From NCBI RefSeq assembly GCF_019279795.1, contig NC_056738.1, positions 399,604,408 through 399,668,407 on the forward strand: a stretch of DNA of 64,000 nucleotides. Reading direction: 5' to 3'. The DNA comes from Protopterus annectens. Taxonomy: Eukaryota; Chordata; Ceratodontiformes; Protopteridae. Positions 1-11,379 of the stretch are shown here, piece by piece (positions within the stretch are counted from its first letter, which is position 1; the number at the start of each line of letters is the position of its first letter). Below the pieces are notes generated by a model that was given only the letters and a program-made list of their open reading frames with translations, was not told the DNA's origin and did no database searches. Made by a program: the position numbers and the translations under genes.

Positions 1-575
1 TTTAAATACTTGGGATCAACAGTGAGTAATGGTGAGTGTGGAAGAGAGGTGAAGAAGAGAGTACAGACAGGATGGAGTGGGTGGAGAAGAGTGTCAGGAG
101 TGATTTGAGATGGACTAGTACCAGTAAGAGTGAAAGGGAAGGTCTACAAGAGGGTAGTGAGACCAGCTATGTTATATAGGTTGTAGACAGTGCATTAACA
201 AAAAAGCAGGAGTCAAAGCTTGACATGGCAGAGTTGAAGATGTTAAGATTTGCACTGCATGTGATGAGGATGGACAGGATTAGGAATAAGTATATTAGAG
301 GGTCAGCCCAGGTTGGAAGGTTTGGAGACAAAGCCAGAGAGGTAAGATTACATTGGTTTGCACATGTGCTGAGGAGGGATGCAGAGTATATTGGGAAGAA
401 ATATGCTAAGGATGAAGCTGCCAGGTAACAGGAAAAGAGGAAGGCCTAAAATAAGGTTTATGGATGGGGTGAGAGAGGACATGCAGGTGGTTGGTGTGAC
501 AGAGGACAGGAAGAAATGGAAACAGTTGATCTGCTGTGGCGTCCCCTAACGGGAGCAGCCGAAAGAAGAAGAATG
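1..575 (+). mobile_element. RTE-type LINE, 3' end fragment (decayed)
   Basis: This is the C-terminal end of an RTE-superfamily reverse transcriptase plus its 3' tail, cut on the left by the window edge. Conceptual translation gives FKYLGS, then GWSGWRRVSGVI, then a run with MLRFALHVMRMDRIRNKYIRG and LHWFAHVLRRD (about 225-428), which is the usual tail of RTE RT proteins. The frame shifts near 110-230 and carries stops, so it is dead. The segment 531-574 (GTGGCGTCCCCTAACGG then CAGCCGAAAGAAGAAG) is the 3' terminus and matches the tail of the SINEs elsewhere in the window. A second copy lies at 11380-12560 on the other strand. Confidence 0.85.
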
Positions 576-589
576 TTCAATTTACCATG

Positions 590-850
590 TTTTGAGTGTT
601 GATGTAATGGAACTAAGGGTTCTAATATAAACATCAGGCATGCTGATTTAGAAGAATACATTATCATTCTTCAGTTTTCAATACATGCTTTATCCATTTC
701 AGGTTTGGGAAACCACAGGCCGCATCAGGAAGCAATGGACAAGGCACAAAGCAATCCAGACAGGAATCCTCAAACACACACACAAACGCACACAAACTTC
801 ACTTACTCTCAGCCAAAACACTCAATCATCTTTAGAATGTAGAAAGAAAC
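590..850 (+). repeat. composite interspersed repeat, copy 1
   Basis: This stretch aligns with 1535-1800: both contain TTCTAA, then GCTGA followed by TTAGA, then GCTTTATCCATTTCAGG, then GGCACAAAGCAATCC, a CA-rich run and TTCACTTACTC. The GCTTTATCCATTTCAGG part resembles a dispersed repeat common in fish genomes (a GCTTTATCCA...CAGGG...GGACAGG motif, from memory). No coding sense is visible. Confidence 0.6.
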
Positions 851-1327
851 CAGAAACCCTAGCAATACACTGAAATTCATGTCACCAGTCCTTGAACTTT
901 TAGTCAGAAATATCAAGAGAACGTTTATTGTTTCTGAAATGAGAAAACATTCTAATTGATTAAAAACAGTAACACAAGCGAAATACACATTCCATCTGTA
1001 AAAGCACAGCATGAATACTTAATATTTTCATAAAATCAGAGCTTTCCAGACAAAATTTTAAAATAAGCCAAATAAACACTGCAGAAGCGTGTACAAAACA
1101 TCTCTGACAAAAGTCAGTATTCTTACGGTGGAATACTGCAAAAAGTCTTAAGATAGATCAGAAAAAAATACCTCAAATTTTCAATGAAACATATTTAGAA
1201 GAGGAAGGAGTCCCCAAATGGGGTCTTATCTCTTAGGCAAAAAGCATTTGACTGACTGCTGTTCCTACAGCCAGAGAGAAGCTTCTCCTTGAGGTGGCAG
1301 TCAAATACTGAAGATTTACCTCTTCAC

Positions 1328-1466
1328 TCTGGTTGCTAATGTACTTCCCCTCTGGTTGATTATGTACTTCCCCTCTGGTTGATTATGTACTTCCCCTCTG
1401 GTTGATTATGTACTTCCCCTCTGGTTGATTATGTACTTCCCCTCTGGTTGATTATGTACTTCCCTC
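1328..1466. repeat. 23-bp minisatellite, about six units
   Basis: A tandem array whose unit starts GTACTTCCCC and continues TCTGGTTGATTAT. Units begin at 1341, 1364, 1387, 1410, 1433 and 1456, and are almost identical. The first partial unit reads TGCTAAT where the rest read TGATTAT. Near-identity suggests recent expansion. Confidence 0.95.
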
Positions 1467-1534
1467 CAAAAAGGGTGCAGCCTATAAGTAACCAGAAAGA
1501 GTAGGGGGGGTTTGAGCTGTGGCAAACTGGCCAG

Positions 1535-1800
1535 ATGACACTACCCATACTGCAGCAATGAGAATGAAAAACATCTAATGTTCTAACATGAACCTGAGAA
1601 ATGCTGACTTAGAGAAATATAATACCATCCATCAATTTTCAAAACCAGCTTTATCCATTTCAGGGTTGGGGAACAAGAGACCACATCAAGAAGCGGTGAG
1701 CAACTGGGCACAAAGCAATCCTGGACAGGAACACACACACACACACACACACACACAATTCACTTACTCACAGCCAAGTCACTTATTTTCTTATCTTCAA
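1535..1800 (+). repeat. composite interspersed repeat, copy 2, with (AC)n
   Basis: This is the second copy of the repeat at 590-850. It holds GCTTTATCCATTTCAGGG, then GGCACAAAGCAATCC and GGACAGG, followed by an (AC)n run at 1732-1757. The two copies are clearly diverged, so the insertions or the duplication are old. Confidence 0.6.
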
Positions 1801-1829
1801 CATGTAGGAAGACACCACTTCAAGTAGGA

Positions 1830-3195
1830 AAATCCACATAGATAAACAAAGGACATGCAAATTCTACACAGAAGGCACCCAAGCTGGAATCTCAATCACA
1901 GAAACAAGAATTATACAGCAGTTATGTTAATCACTGCACTGTTGTGCTGTTCTGAAAATTTCCTTAACTTACATACTACTACTAAGGATATATGCAGAAG
2001 ACGAAAGCAAAATACTCATCAAATTGTAAAGCAAAATACTCATCAAATTGTTGGATCCATAGATACATTTGTTGGGCATTACAGAAACACCAGAATCACA
2101 GGTTCATTTAGCAAACTGGGGCTAGATGTCTACACAGAGGGTTAGGACTGCCAAAATGACAACCTAGTCTCCTACTTCAGAGTGAGGGAGTGGGTTTACC
2201 TTGTTCCTCAAGCATCGTCTAGTGTAGAACAGCAAGCTAACCCTGGAAAAAGAATGCTAGAGGGTTAGGATGCTACATCCAGAGAAATTACGCATGCAGA
2301 TGCATGCAAGGCTAATACTGGGTACTGCATACTCATGCACACAGTTTCAGCATGAGTGACTTACAGCAATAGGAAAGTTTCAACTGCCCAAGAAGTCAAA
2401 CAACACTCTTCTGCTTGACAACCGTCACCCCCTCCACTGCAGGACAAGTGGTGCAGAGAAAGAAACGTCCACTAAGCACCCTGGGTGGTTAGATGGGTCA
2501 TGTGGAACTGAAAACAAAAATCAAGAAAGAACCTAAGAACCTTTAAAAAACGGAACGAAGACTAAGAAATCCACAGGACAGTCAGCAAGCAATGTTAATA
2601 GATAAGCAACAGTGATGTGTGTGAGTGCACATGCACACGTGTGATCATGAGAAGGAGATAATGAAAACTGCACTCTTGTGGCTAGAACTGGCAGTATGCA
2701 TATGCATGATTCAGGAGCACTAGCCAAACATGGATGAATAACCATTCCACAAACATACTCCTAAATGGGTTGCGTTGTAAGTCATTGTTCTGTGAGACAG
2801 TTTATATAGAGAAACCAATTCTATGCAAAAAGACCTCCCTCCACTGCTCACCTACAGTCTAAACCTTGTTCATTGCTTATTTCTGTAGATGATACAGGAT
2901 TCTGGCATGGGTGCAAGATTGCCCACTTGCTCCAAAACAGAATGGAGCTTAATTAGTGCCCACATATCCAAGAATCTGCTGGAGGGAAGAGGAGAAAGCA
3001 AGCTACTATCCTGCTATCCTCTCTCGGGAAGTACCCTACTACTGATGACACTGCTTGCCACACATCTAGTGAGCTATGCAGTAAAGGCGGAAAATCTTCA
3101 CATGCCTAGACCACCATCTAGCTTCCTCACTCTGTTTTCCACTGACCCACATGCAATGTTCTTCTCCCTTTCAGGAAAAACACCACCCCACAGGA
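1830..3195. other. unassigned intergenic DNA
   Basis: I see no recognisable gene or element. The only local oddities are a direct repeat near 2010-2050 (GCAAAATACTCATCAAATTGT twice, about 28 bp apart) and ATGCATGC-rich sequence near 2290-2340. The short open frames here lack family motifs or plausible flanking signals. Confidence 0.5.
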
Positions 3196-4070
3196 ATAGG
3201 TTCATAGGTTAATAGGATGACACTAGGCTATTGGCCCAGAGGCCCTTATAGGCCTAGCCAAGAATTTTGCCCATGTTCCCTCAAAGTCAGCACCTGTTTC
3301 CCCTGTCCAGCAGGGACACAGGTGGGATTCCAGGGATGTATTTTCTGTTTCCCATCCAGTCATCCAGGCTCCTTTTAAAGATGGCTAGAGAGGTACTCCT
3401 CTTGACATGGACAGGGAGTCTATTCCACAGATGGCTAGAGAGGTACTCCTCTTGACATGGACAGGGAGTCTATTCCACAGATGGAGGAGTCTTGGGACAC
3501 AAATCTATCCCAACAAGTTTTATTAATGTCACAGACCAGGTTAAGGCCTTGTGCGGGTTGCTCCAGTGGAGTTTGTGTTGTGGACATGCAGCAACTCCAT
3601 CAAGGTTGGGTCTGAGATGGCCTTGTATGCCAGACACAGGTCACCTCTGAGCAGTCTGTATGAGACTGAGTAGAGAGAGAGGGCTTTTAGCCTATTTGTA
3701 TAGGACAGGTCTTTGAGAGCCTGGATTTTCCTGGTCAGGAACCTCTGTGGTCTCTCCAACTGCTGCATGTGCCTGGCAAGGCACATGCCGAAGTGGGCAT
3801 TGTACTTGGTAATGGGTCTGATAAGGAGTACAGGGATGTTATGACCTCTTTGTTCCTGGATGAATTACTGTTATTTATGAGGTGGGCCGTGTAGAAAGCC
3901 TTCCGTACAATGGAAGCAACATGGTGGTACGTTGTTATTAATGTGATAATTAGTGGAGATGCCATTTTCCCCAAGGGGGATAATGATGCATTTCTTGACA
4001 TTCAGTTTGAGGCCATGCTTCTGGCTTCAGTCATTAGTTTGGGTAATGCGTGGAAGATACATAGAGGAAA
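3196..4070 (-). mobile_element. CR1-type LINE, 3' fragment
   Basis: On the minus strand this encodes the C-terminal part of the same CR1-type RT seen at 15-23 kb: about 3541-3786 reads RHMQQLERPQRFLTRKIQAL then YRLLRGDLCLAYKAISDP, and 3735-4001 gives VRKAFYTAHLI in another frame. The 3' end at about 3196-3230 reads, in sense orientation, GCCTAGTGTCAT then AACCTATGAACCTAT, the octamer-like terminus shared by all CR1 copies here. It is 5' truncated near 4070, frameshifted, and carries a perfect 50-bp internal duplication (3381-3480). Confidence 0.85.
3381..3480. repeat. perfect 50-bp tandem duplication
   Basis: The 50 bases at 3381-3430 (ATGGCTAGAGAGG...CTATTCCACAG) repeat without a mismatch at 3431-3480, inside the CR1 fragment. 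The other CR1 copies have this segment once, so the duplication arose locally and recently, or is an assembly artefact. Confidence 0.95.
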
Positions 4071-7000
4071 AAAATGGAAGGGATGGGTCAATTTGGGGCT
4101 CTCAGTTATTGAACTGAGGTCAGGGTGAACAGGAGCAGTGAATATTCATTGAACCCAGTGCAACTGCTTTGGCAGGGGAATGCTTGTCCATTTTGACTGT
4201 CTCTGCCCTCCAAGTATACACCTCACGGATTTATAGTTCCACCAAGTAAGTGCCACAGTTTCTAGAAGAAAGGATGAATGAAATCCTCCCTCTCATCACT
4301 TTCAATTGTGCAAGCTGCATGGAGTTTGTATTGTTCAAGTACTGCTGTGCATGTGTCAATATGTGCATGCACCCAGGATAATGTACTTGTGTTAAAACTC
4401 TCAGTGTAGTAAAAGGCTTCTCAAACTGCTCCCTGGCCTTATACGTGGGCCTTTGCTCAATAATATAATGTACGCATATAGACCAAGTTAGACCTAGCAT
4501 ACTGTCTGCAAGCCCAGCCCATTTGTGCAAGTTATTTTAGAAAATAACAGCTGTGAAATTCAGAATGAAGGGAAATCAAATGTACTATGCCAAAATGGCA
4601 CAATAATCAACATGAATATTTGTCCTGACAGGCATAACCTAAATGGCAGAACAGAATTTGTATTACAAAATAACAGCCATTCAAATGTAATCTTCTTAGT
4701 CCATTTATACTTATTATACAAGAATTTCAAAGTAAATTTTCCCCCTCCCCTGATCCCCTACCTCCAATGGACCTACATGATGGCTCCCCTGTCTGTACCC
4801 ATTTGGGCTATTTGTTCCATCTAGGATGAGAGATATCCCTATCTCATGACCCAATGACTCCTGCACCAGGAGCCCAATCACCTCATTCATTCCTCCTCTG
4901 GTGACAATAAGGAGGTAGGGTGTTGGCTATCATTCAAGTCCAGCACAGCAACCAATCTACTCATTCCCAAATAGCAAGCTCCCTTCAGCTTCACATATCA
5001 CTGTTCACTCAGGAAGTAGGCAAACTACCACACAGTACACTGCTGTGCAGCATGTGCTCAGCAGACTCATTTTCACAGGTGTAACATCTTATGCTCCTCA
5101 CTAAGTCTCATGTAATAAGCCAGAGCCCCTTGCAGTCCCGGGAATGGGTGAGCCAAAAACAGTACCCATGCCACTAATCAAACATGGGTCATCTGTGTTG
5201 CAATCAAAGCTTCAGACCCCTATGTCATGGGACCAAGCTAAGGCCATTGTTTTTACAACAAAATAATTTGTTGGCAGAAGACACAAATAGTCCAGATACT
5301 AAACACACTAGGTGGAAGTCGGCTAACAATAGTGACGAAAAACAAGTTAATTTACAACTGGTTATTTACTGTATTACACTTTCATATGTGCTGTAGATTA
5401 AATAACATCTGTAATCTTGCAGAAGTCTTGTACAAAGACTTTTTGAATATGTTTTGCAAAAGTGTATGGTCTATTTCCAATTGATCTTTGCCACAAACAC
5501 ATTCATGGAATCATTCACATCCACACAAGTTTGCTAACAATTCCTTTTCTATCAGAGCATTTCTATTGTATGCATCTGTAAATACTATTAACCCACAGGC
5601 AAGCATACTATTTTTGTAGATTTGCAACTCCTGTACTATTCTACCTGACATCTACTTGCCACCTATTTTTTACACTATACAGTAATTTAAAACTGTTGCT
5701 TCTGTAGTTAACTCTTTCAGCATTTCTAAACCCTTTTCTTGTTCACAGCTTCATTCTCAAACTACATTTTGCATGAACTGCTTTCTTAGAGGCCTAGTTA
5801 TCCCAGGCAGTTATTGTTTTTTTTTTTTAGCATTTGCATTTGCAAATTTTACCTAACTTTTACTTTAACAGGCTTCAGTCTCTCTGAATTTAGAATACAA
5901 CATATGTATTTTAAACTTTTTCCTTTTGTTTAACAGGTACACTTAAATGTTCTTCTTGTGCTACATTCCAAGCTTTCAGTTGTCTGTTTTGGTTAAGTTG
6001 TTTTTTGTTTTTTTTTGCATTTGAAAATCATGCCAAACTGAAGATTCTTGCTGTCTCAAAGAAATTTCAGCAAGTGGTGATACAGCGATGAAAACTATTT
6101 TCAGCAAACCTCAAAGTAAGTTTTTCCCCCAGGGTGGCAAACCCCTCTGTGCCACTCCATTTGGATGCCTCCATACCCCACAATCTTAGATATACCAACT
6201 CTGCTGTCACACAAAAGTAGAGAAAAATGCAAAGTCCTTTAATTCTGAAAGTGGTTTTCAGGACTGGTATCAGCACTCATGAAAACAGTTGTCATACAGC
6301 TATTGGGCTCCCCTGGGTCAAAATGGCCTGTGATATTTCAATCTCAGCAGCAGATTTTTATCAAATACAGCTATGATACTTAGTTATGAGGCTGTAGTTT
6401 TAAGATGTATGGTTTATGTTTATCTGCCAATATGCCTTATAATAAATACTCCAATGACTGTATACACAAGTAATAATCCATGACAGCAGGTGAATTATGG
6501 AGAGATTTATCAGAAAATGTTAAGGTTAAAATTTACTCTGGAGGGAGCATATCCTATAGGAACCATAAGAAGGAGCTTACACAGGAGGTAGCTGTCCCAT
6601 GTGCAAACTTTGTAAAGGGTGTTAGACTGACAGCTTGTAAACAGTCAAAATGTTCTTTTCTTTTAATGAATTATTAAGCTTCTACATAATAACTTACTGC
6701 TACCTTAAAAACAATATGATAATTTACAAGCTGTCAATTGTGATCACTTAGAGACAACTGTGGGGCACAAAATGTATATGCTCAATAACTGCCTTGCTAA
6801 AGCTCGGACTCATACCATTACCCACCCAGTGTACCATGCAGTTTGTGTTATCTTTTCAGAATACAACATGCTGTGAAAAAAGGGGGTGGCAGCTTTTTTA
6901 CTCTTTTTCCCTTTAAGGACAAATTCATGCATGTTTAGATTAAAAATGCATGTTGCAGAAGTGGGAAGGATAGGTAAATGCCAACAGGAAACTGCATTTC

Positions 7001-8555
7001 AGATGAAGAACATCATTTCTTGTCAGATAAGCCAACTGTAGCCAGTAGTGGCTTTTGCTTAAAGACAGAAAAAAAGAGGAAAGTAACTTAAGTAATATGC
7101 TAATAACAGCTATTTAACAAAAAAAAAAAAAAAACAGAGACTGATTTGCTTATAATGGGAGCAATCTGTTTTTTTTTTTTAACAGTATGGAATTAACATT
7201 CTAGTAAGAGTTATAACAAAATAATATTCCACTGGAACATCAGTTAACCAATAAAAATACCTGATTTTAGCAATAATCCACAACTGGATGTATCCTGGGT
7301 TGAATCCATGTTTGGTATGATTTGATCAAGAGGAAGGAGCCCAAGTTATCAAATTAGTAAACTAGTCATGAGTAAACCAGCATTACCCGCATTCAGCTGT
7401 CAATTATTTTATTATACAGTACCATATTAAAAATAAATACTTCACTTACATTTTAATAATAGTACTGCATGTATGAATTTGATTAGAAAGTCCTTTTCTG
7501 GTATCATCCATGACCGGGGGTGGCTTTCTGGTATACTGCAAACACTGGACATGTATGTGCTGATGCCTGCACAGTACACTAGATTAAATGCACATTATGC
7601 CACATTTTTAAAAGGGATTTAGGATGCGAGGATGCTAGCACATTTCTGATATTCTGGCAAAAAAAGGGAAATCAACATTTTGGAACTTGACCTCTTTATT
7701 TTTATTATGTTTGTCTCTATGGACGGTAGGTTGTGTCTTCTACCCTTCTAATAGATTTAACTTTTCAGTTTTATGCATCAGAAAACATGGCGACTGCAAC
7801 TATTTGCTTTTAACAGCTGCAACAGCCAGAACTTGTTCAAATTGATGATATGGGATTTACAACAGGTATGCTGATTATTCTCTCCAGCCAACAAGCATAT
7901 TTGAATAAGTATGAGTTTTCACTGCATAATCTTTACATAAGATGCACATTTTTAATGATAAAGTTTTAATTGCATAGTTAATCTTACATAAACCATGGTA
8001 TAATCTGGCTGGTTGGCAAGGAGCACTAACCAATCAGATTTCTAGTTGCCTGTGCATCAAGTCAATTCCACCAAATAGGAGAAAATGAAGATCCCTTCTC
8101 CCTCAACAACTTCAAAATCCCTGAAATGTCACCATCTTGTGAATTCATTTAGCAAAGGAAAACCATCAACACAGAAATACTCCAAAAAACAAACAAAAGA
8201 AACTGTAAATTTATTTAAAAAAAACACCAAACACCAGAAGCACGCTCATCCCACCTGAAATACATTATGAAATCTAAATAAAAAAGGTAATTTTACTAAA
8301 GAAACAAAAACAGAAGTCAAGAATTGTAACATAAAACAAACATACCTTTCAGTAATAAAAGCACTAAAAACTCAAATTCAAGTACATTACCTGATCCAGA
8401 ATGTAAAAGGCACCCAAAAGCTAAAAACAAGTACTTGCTGATGAAAGTGAAAGCATAAACCCCCACAAAAAAGGAAATGAACCAGTAAAGAAAGTGAATA
8501 CAGACCAACAGTTGGCAAAGCAACAAAAAACAGAAAGTTAACGACCAAGAACTCT
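4071..8555. other. AT-rich unassigned region
   Basis: There are 4.5 kb without a recognisable element or gene. Homopolymer runs occur at about 5815-5828 (T), 7119-7134 (A) and 7170-7180 (T). The short open frames lack family motifs. The only segment with exon-like borders is 7817-7865, listed separately. Confidence 0.45.
7817..7865 (+). other. candidate microexon (49 nt), unproven
   Basis: TTTGCTTTTAACAG precedes CTGCAACAGCC and GTATGC follows ...TTTACAACAG, so both splice borders fit consensus. In one frame it reads LQQPELVQIDDMGFTT; a second frame is also open, which weakens the coding case. I do not recognise the peptide and found no companion exon nearby. It may be chance in a long unannotated stretch. 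Confidence 0.2.
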
Positions 8556-8558
8556 AAG

Positions 8559-9625
8559 GTTCATAGGGTGGTACTAGGCTATCGGCCCTAGGGCCTATAC
8601 AATCCTAGCCATAACAATTTCCTGGCTATTTCTTCCCACAGTATTTACTTCCCTGGACCCCTGTCTAGCAGGGCGAGTGACGTGATCCCCGGGGTGAATT
8701 TCCTATCTCCCATCCAAATCATCAAGGTTCCTTTTGAAGAGGGCCAAAGAAGCGCTCTGCTGGACATGTATGGGCAGTCTATTCCAGAGTCTGGGGAGTC
8801 TGAGTCAGGAACCTATCCCTCCAGCATGTTTTGTTCACTGTGATGACAAGGTTTAGATCCCTGGAGCGTGAGGGATTGCGATTTCTTTAAGTGTAGCATG
8901 TCCAACAGCTCAGGGTTTGACATGGCCTTGTATGTTAAGAAAAGATCGCCTCTTAACAGACGATATGCGACAGAGTATAGGTGAGTTTTTTTACATGGTC
9001 AGCATAGGGCATCTGCTTTAGGCCTGTGATTCTTTTAGTGAAGTATTTCTGCGGCCTTTCCAGTTGTTGCAGAGGTCTTGAGAGATACATACCAAACAGG
9101 GCAGTGTATTCTATAATAGGTCTAATGAGGGATGAGTACAGTGGGACAATGACCTCCTTTTTTCTGGATGAAAAGCCCTTAGTGATGAGGTGTGCCACAT
9201 AGAAGTTTGTGTCTTTCGGCTTTTCCCGGTTAGGGGTCGCCACAGCGGACTCCGGTCCGCTAATGATTGGTAGTGGATTTTTACGTACTGGGTTACCACC
9301 CCAGACGCACAACCATCAACGAAGGCACGCCCCATTCACGTATGCCTCCACACAGAAGACGCTCTAGCTGACAATCGAACAGAACAACGTCTTGCTATGA
9401 GGCGACAACGCTACCACAGCACCACCACCGTGTGCCACATAGAAGGATTTCCTGATTGTTGTGGCAATGTGGTTGTCAAAGGTGAGACCACCGTCCACCT
9501 GTGTCCCTAAGTCTCCTATCACACTTTCGGTGTTTAGTGTACTGCTACCTATGTGGTAATTCACGGGTACATGTTTTTTCTCAAAGGAATAACTACACAT
9601 TTCTTGGCATTAAGTGTGCTGCCTA
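8559..9625 (-). mobile_element. CR1-type LINE, 3' fragment split by a SINE
   Basis: The minus strand encodes the RT C-terminus of the CR1 family (LQQLERPQKYFTKRITGLKQ around 9000-9090; VIVPLYSSLIRPIIEYTALF around 9100-9160), followed by the family 3' end near 8560-8590 (TAGCCTAGTACC, CCTATGAACC). The sequence resumes at 9446 after a SINE at 9206-9429: NYHIGSSTLNTESVIGDLGT lies around 9500-9570. It is 5' truncated near 9625. No functional protein can come from it. Confidence 0.85.
9206..9429 (-). mobile_element. tRNA-derived SINE with RTE tail, short form
   Basis: A SINE in reverse orientation, flanked by a perfect 16-bp target-site duplication (GTGTGCCACATAGAAG at 9190-9205 and 9430-9445). 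In sense orientation it starts GGTGGTGCTGTGGTAGCG, has a degraded Pol III B box (GTTCGATTGTC) and ends GTGGCGACCCCTAACCGGG then AAAGCCGAAAGAC. The tail matches the 3' end of the RTE LINE at 531-574. It sits inside an older CR1 copy. Confidence 0.92.
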
Positions 9626-9926
9626 TTAAGTTACTGACACCACATCTTAAAAAATATTATTTCCAACCATACCGGATTTGTTTTCCTACAATAAAGACAG
9701 AAGTACAGCAGATAGGTTGACTGTCGGTATCTTTTCTTTAACTGTTTAATCTGGACAATTTTTCTAAAGGAACAGTCTCTTGTGGTAGAAATGTGGTTTG
9801 TCCTACAAAAAATAATTACAAGGGAATAACAATAAATGGAAAGATTGTAAATAACAATGAAATTTGCTTGCCATACCAAAGGGGTGGTTAATGCTATGTG
9901 TTATTATTGCAATGAACATCAGGTAT

Positions 9927-10116
9927 GTTGTTGTATCTTTCGGCTTTTCCCAGTTAGGGGTCACCACAGCAGAGCTCCGGTCTGCTAATGATTGGCAGCA
10001 GATTTTTACGTGCCGAGCTGCCAGCTCTGACGCACAATCTTGGTACGTCCATTCATGCATGTCTCCACACAGAGAAGATGCTCTAGCTGAGATTCGAACA
10101 GGACAACGTCTTACTG
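9927..10116 (-). mobile_element. SINE with RTE tail, 5' truncated
   Basis: Same family and orientation as 9206-9429, but the tRNA-like head is partly missing: it breaks off after the segment equivalent to CAGTAAGACGTTG. A 14-bp target duplication (TGAACATCAGGTAT) lies at 9913-9926 and 10117-10130. Partial reverse transcription explains the truncation. Confidence 0.9.
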
Positions 10117-10130
10117 TGAACATCAGGTAT

Positions 10131-10990
10131 AAAGTAATTTTAGACTAAGGAAAAAAGAGCCTTCCAGTGACATTAGAATGACTATCCTGACTAATACTAT
10201 GACTAATACTATAGCTGTGCAATGTCTGTGTACTGTGCAAGTTGCTCTACACTTCCATGGAAGATTCATTAAAGGTCAATACTCAGTCCAAACTTGTTGA
10301 AAGGGGGTGATCTGGAAACTATGTTACTTGGAAGAGCTCATCTTAAACTTTAATATGATTAATTCCAAATGCGGTGGATAATGATTTAAATTGGGGTGTA
10401 CTACAATTAATATTTGTGTAGTAATTGTTCCATGGACTCAGCTACAGTGCGAGAAGCCACGGTGCCAGGAGTTATTTGACTAAAGTTAACTTACTACATC
10501 AGTAGTCATTTTTTGTGTGTTGTTTTAAAAAATCCAGGTAGGCACAGCCATGCTGTACTCGAGTATCACAGAGAAAAAGTGACTAGCCTGTTGTGCATGT
10601 GTGTATGCGTGTGTGTGTGGCAGGAAAATCACCCCCCCCAAAAAAAAAAATAACTGCATATCCAGTTTGGAAAAATTCACACAGCCTTGTGTCCATTTCT
10701 GTCCATTTCTTATTACAATATCAGAAGTGGGAATGTTGCATGACGCCTACCTCACAAATTCAATCCTTTACACATTGGATCTTTCTGCCCAGACTTCCAG
10801 CAATCCAAGTAAGTTCAACAAATAAAATAATAAAAGGGCTAGTAAAACACTAACCCATAGTACCAAACCTCACATTTTCTCAAAGACGACCTTTAAATTC
10901 GCATCTCAAAGGAGAAAATGGAAGTACCAATGTCACAGTTCTGCAATCTGCAACTAATGGAAGAAAGTCACAAAAAATATCAAAACTTAT
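10131..10990. other. unassigned sequence with simple repeats
   Basis: No gene or known element recognised. It contains a GTGT-rich patch near 10593-10620 followed by a C8 and A10 run near 10631-10650, and a direct repeat of GTCCATTTCT near 10690. Confidence 0.45.
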
Positions 10991-11010
10991 AAAAGCATCA
11001 CTAAAAAAGT

Positions 11011-11288
11011 TGTTGTTTTCTGCCTTTTGGCTTTTTCCCGGTAAGGGGTCGCCACAGTGGAACTCCAGTCCGCTAATGATGGCAGTAGATTTTTATGAAA
11101 TGCCGAAGTGCCAGCTCGACACCCAACCTTAAACGAAGGCACGCCCATTTACGCACGCATGTCTTTCAAAGCTCCCCAACCACGGGGAGGACATGCAGAC
11201 TCAACATAGAAGGCACTCCCAACCAAGCCGAGAATCGAACGGGAGAACCTCTTGCTGTGAGGTAATGCTACCGCTGTACCACCGTGGC
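11011..11288 (-). mobile_element. SINE with RTE tail, intermediate-length form
   Basis: A reverse-oriented SINE between perfect 20-bp target duplications (10991-11010 and 11289-11308). In sense orientation it begins CCACGGTGGTACAGCGGTAG (A-box-like), contains GTTCGATTCTCGG (B box), keeps part of a central region (GTCTGCATGTCCTCCCCGTG) that the short forms lack, and ends in the GGCGACCCCTTACCGGG tail. The long exact duplication suggests a fairly recent insertion. Confidence 0.92.
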
Positions 11289-11379
11289 AAAAGCATCACT
11301 AAAAAAGTAAAACATCAAAATAAATATACTCATCCAAAGCAAACAGTTTGTATTACTGAACTACTCGTTGTCTGAAAGT

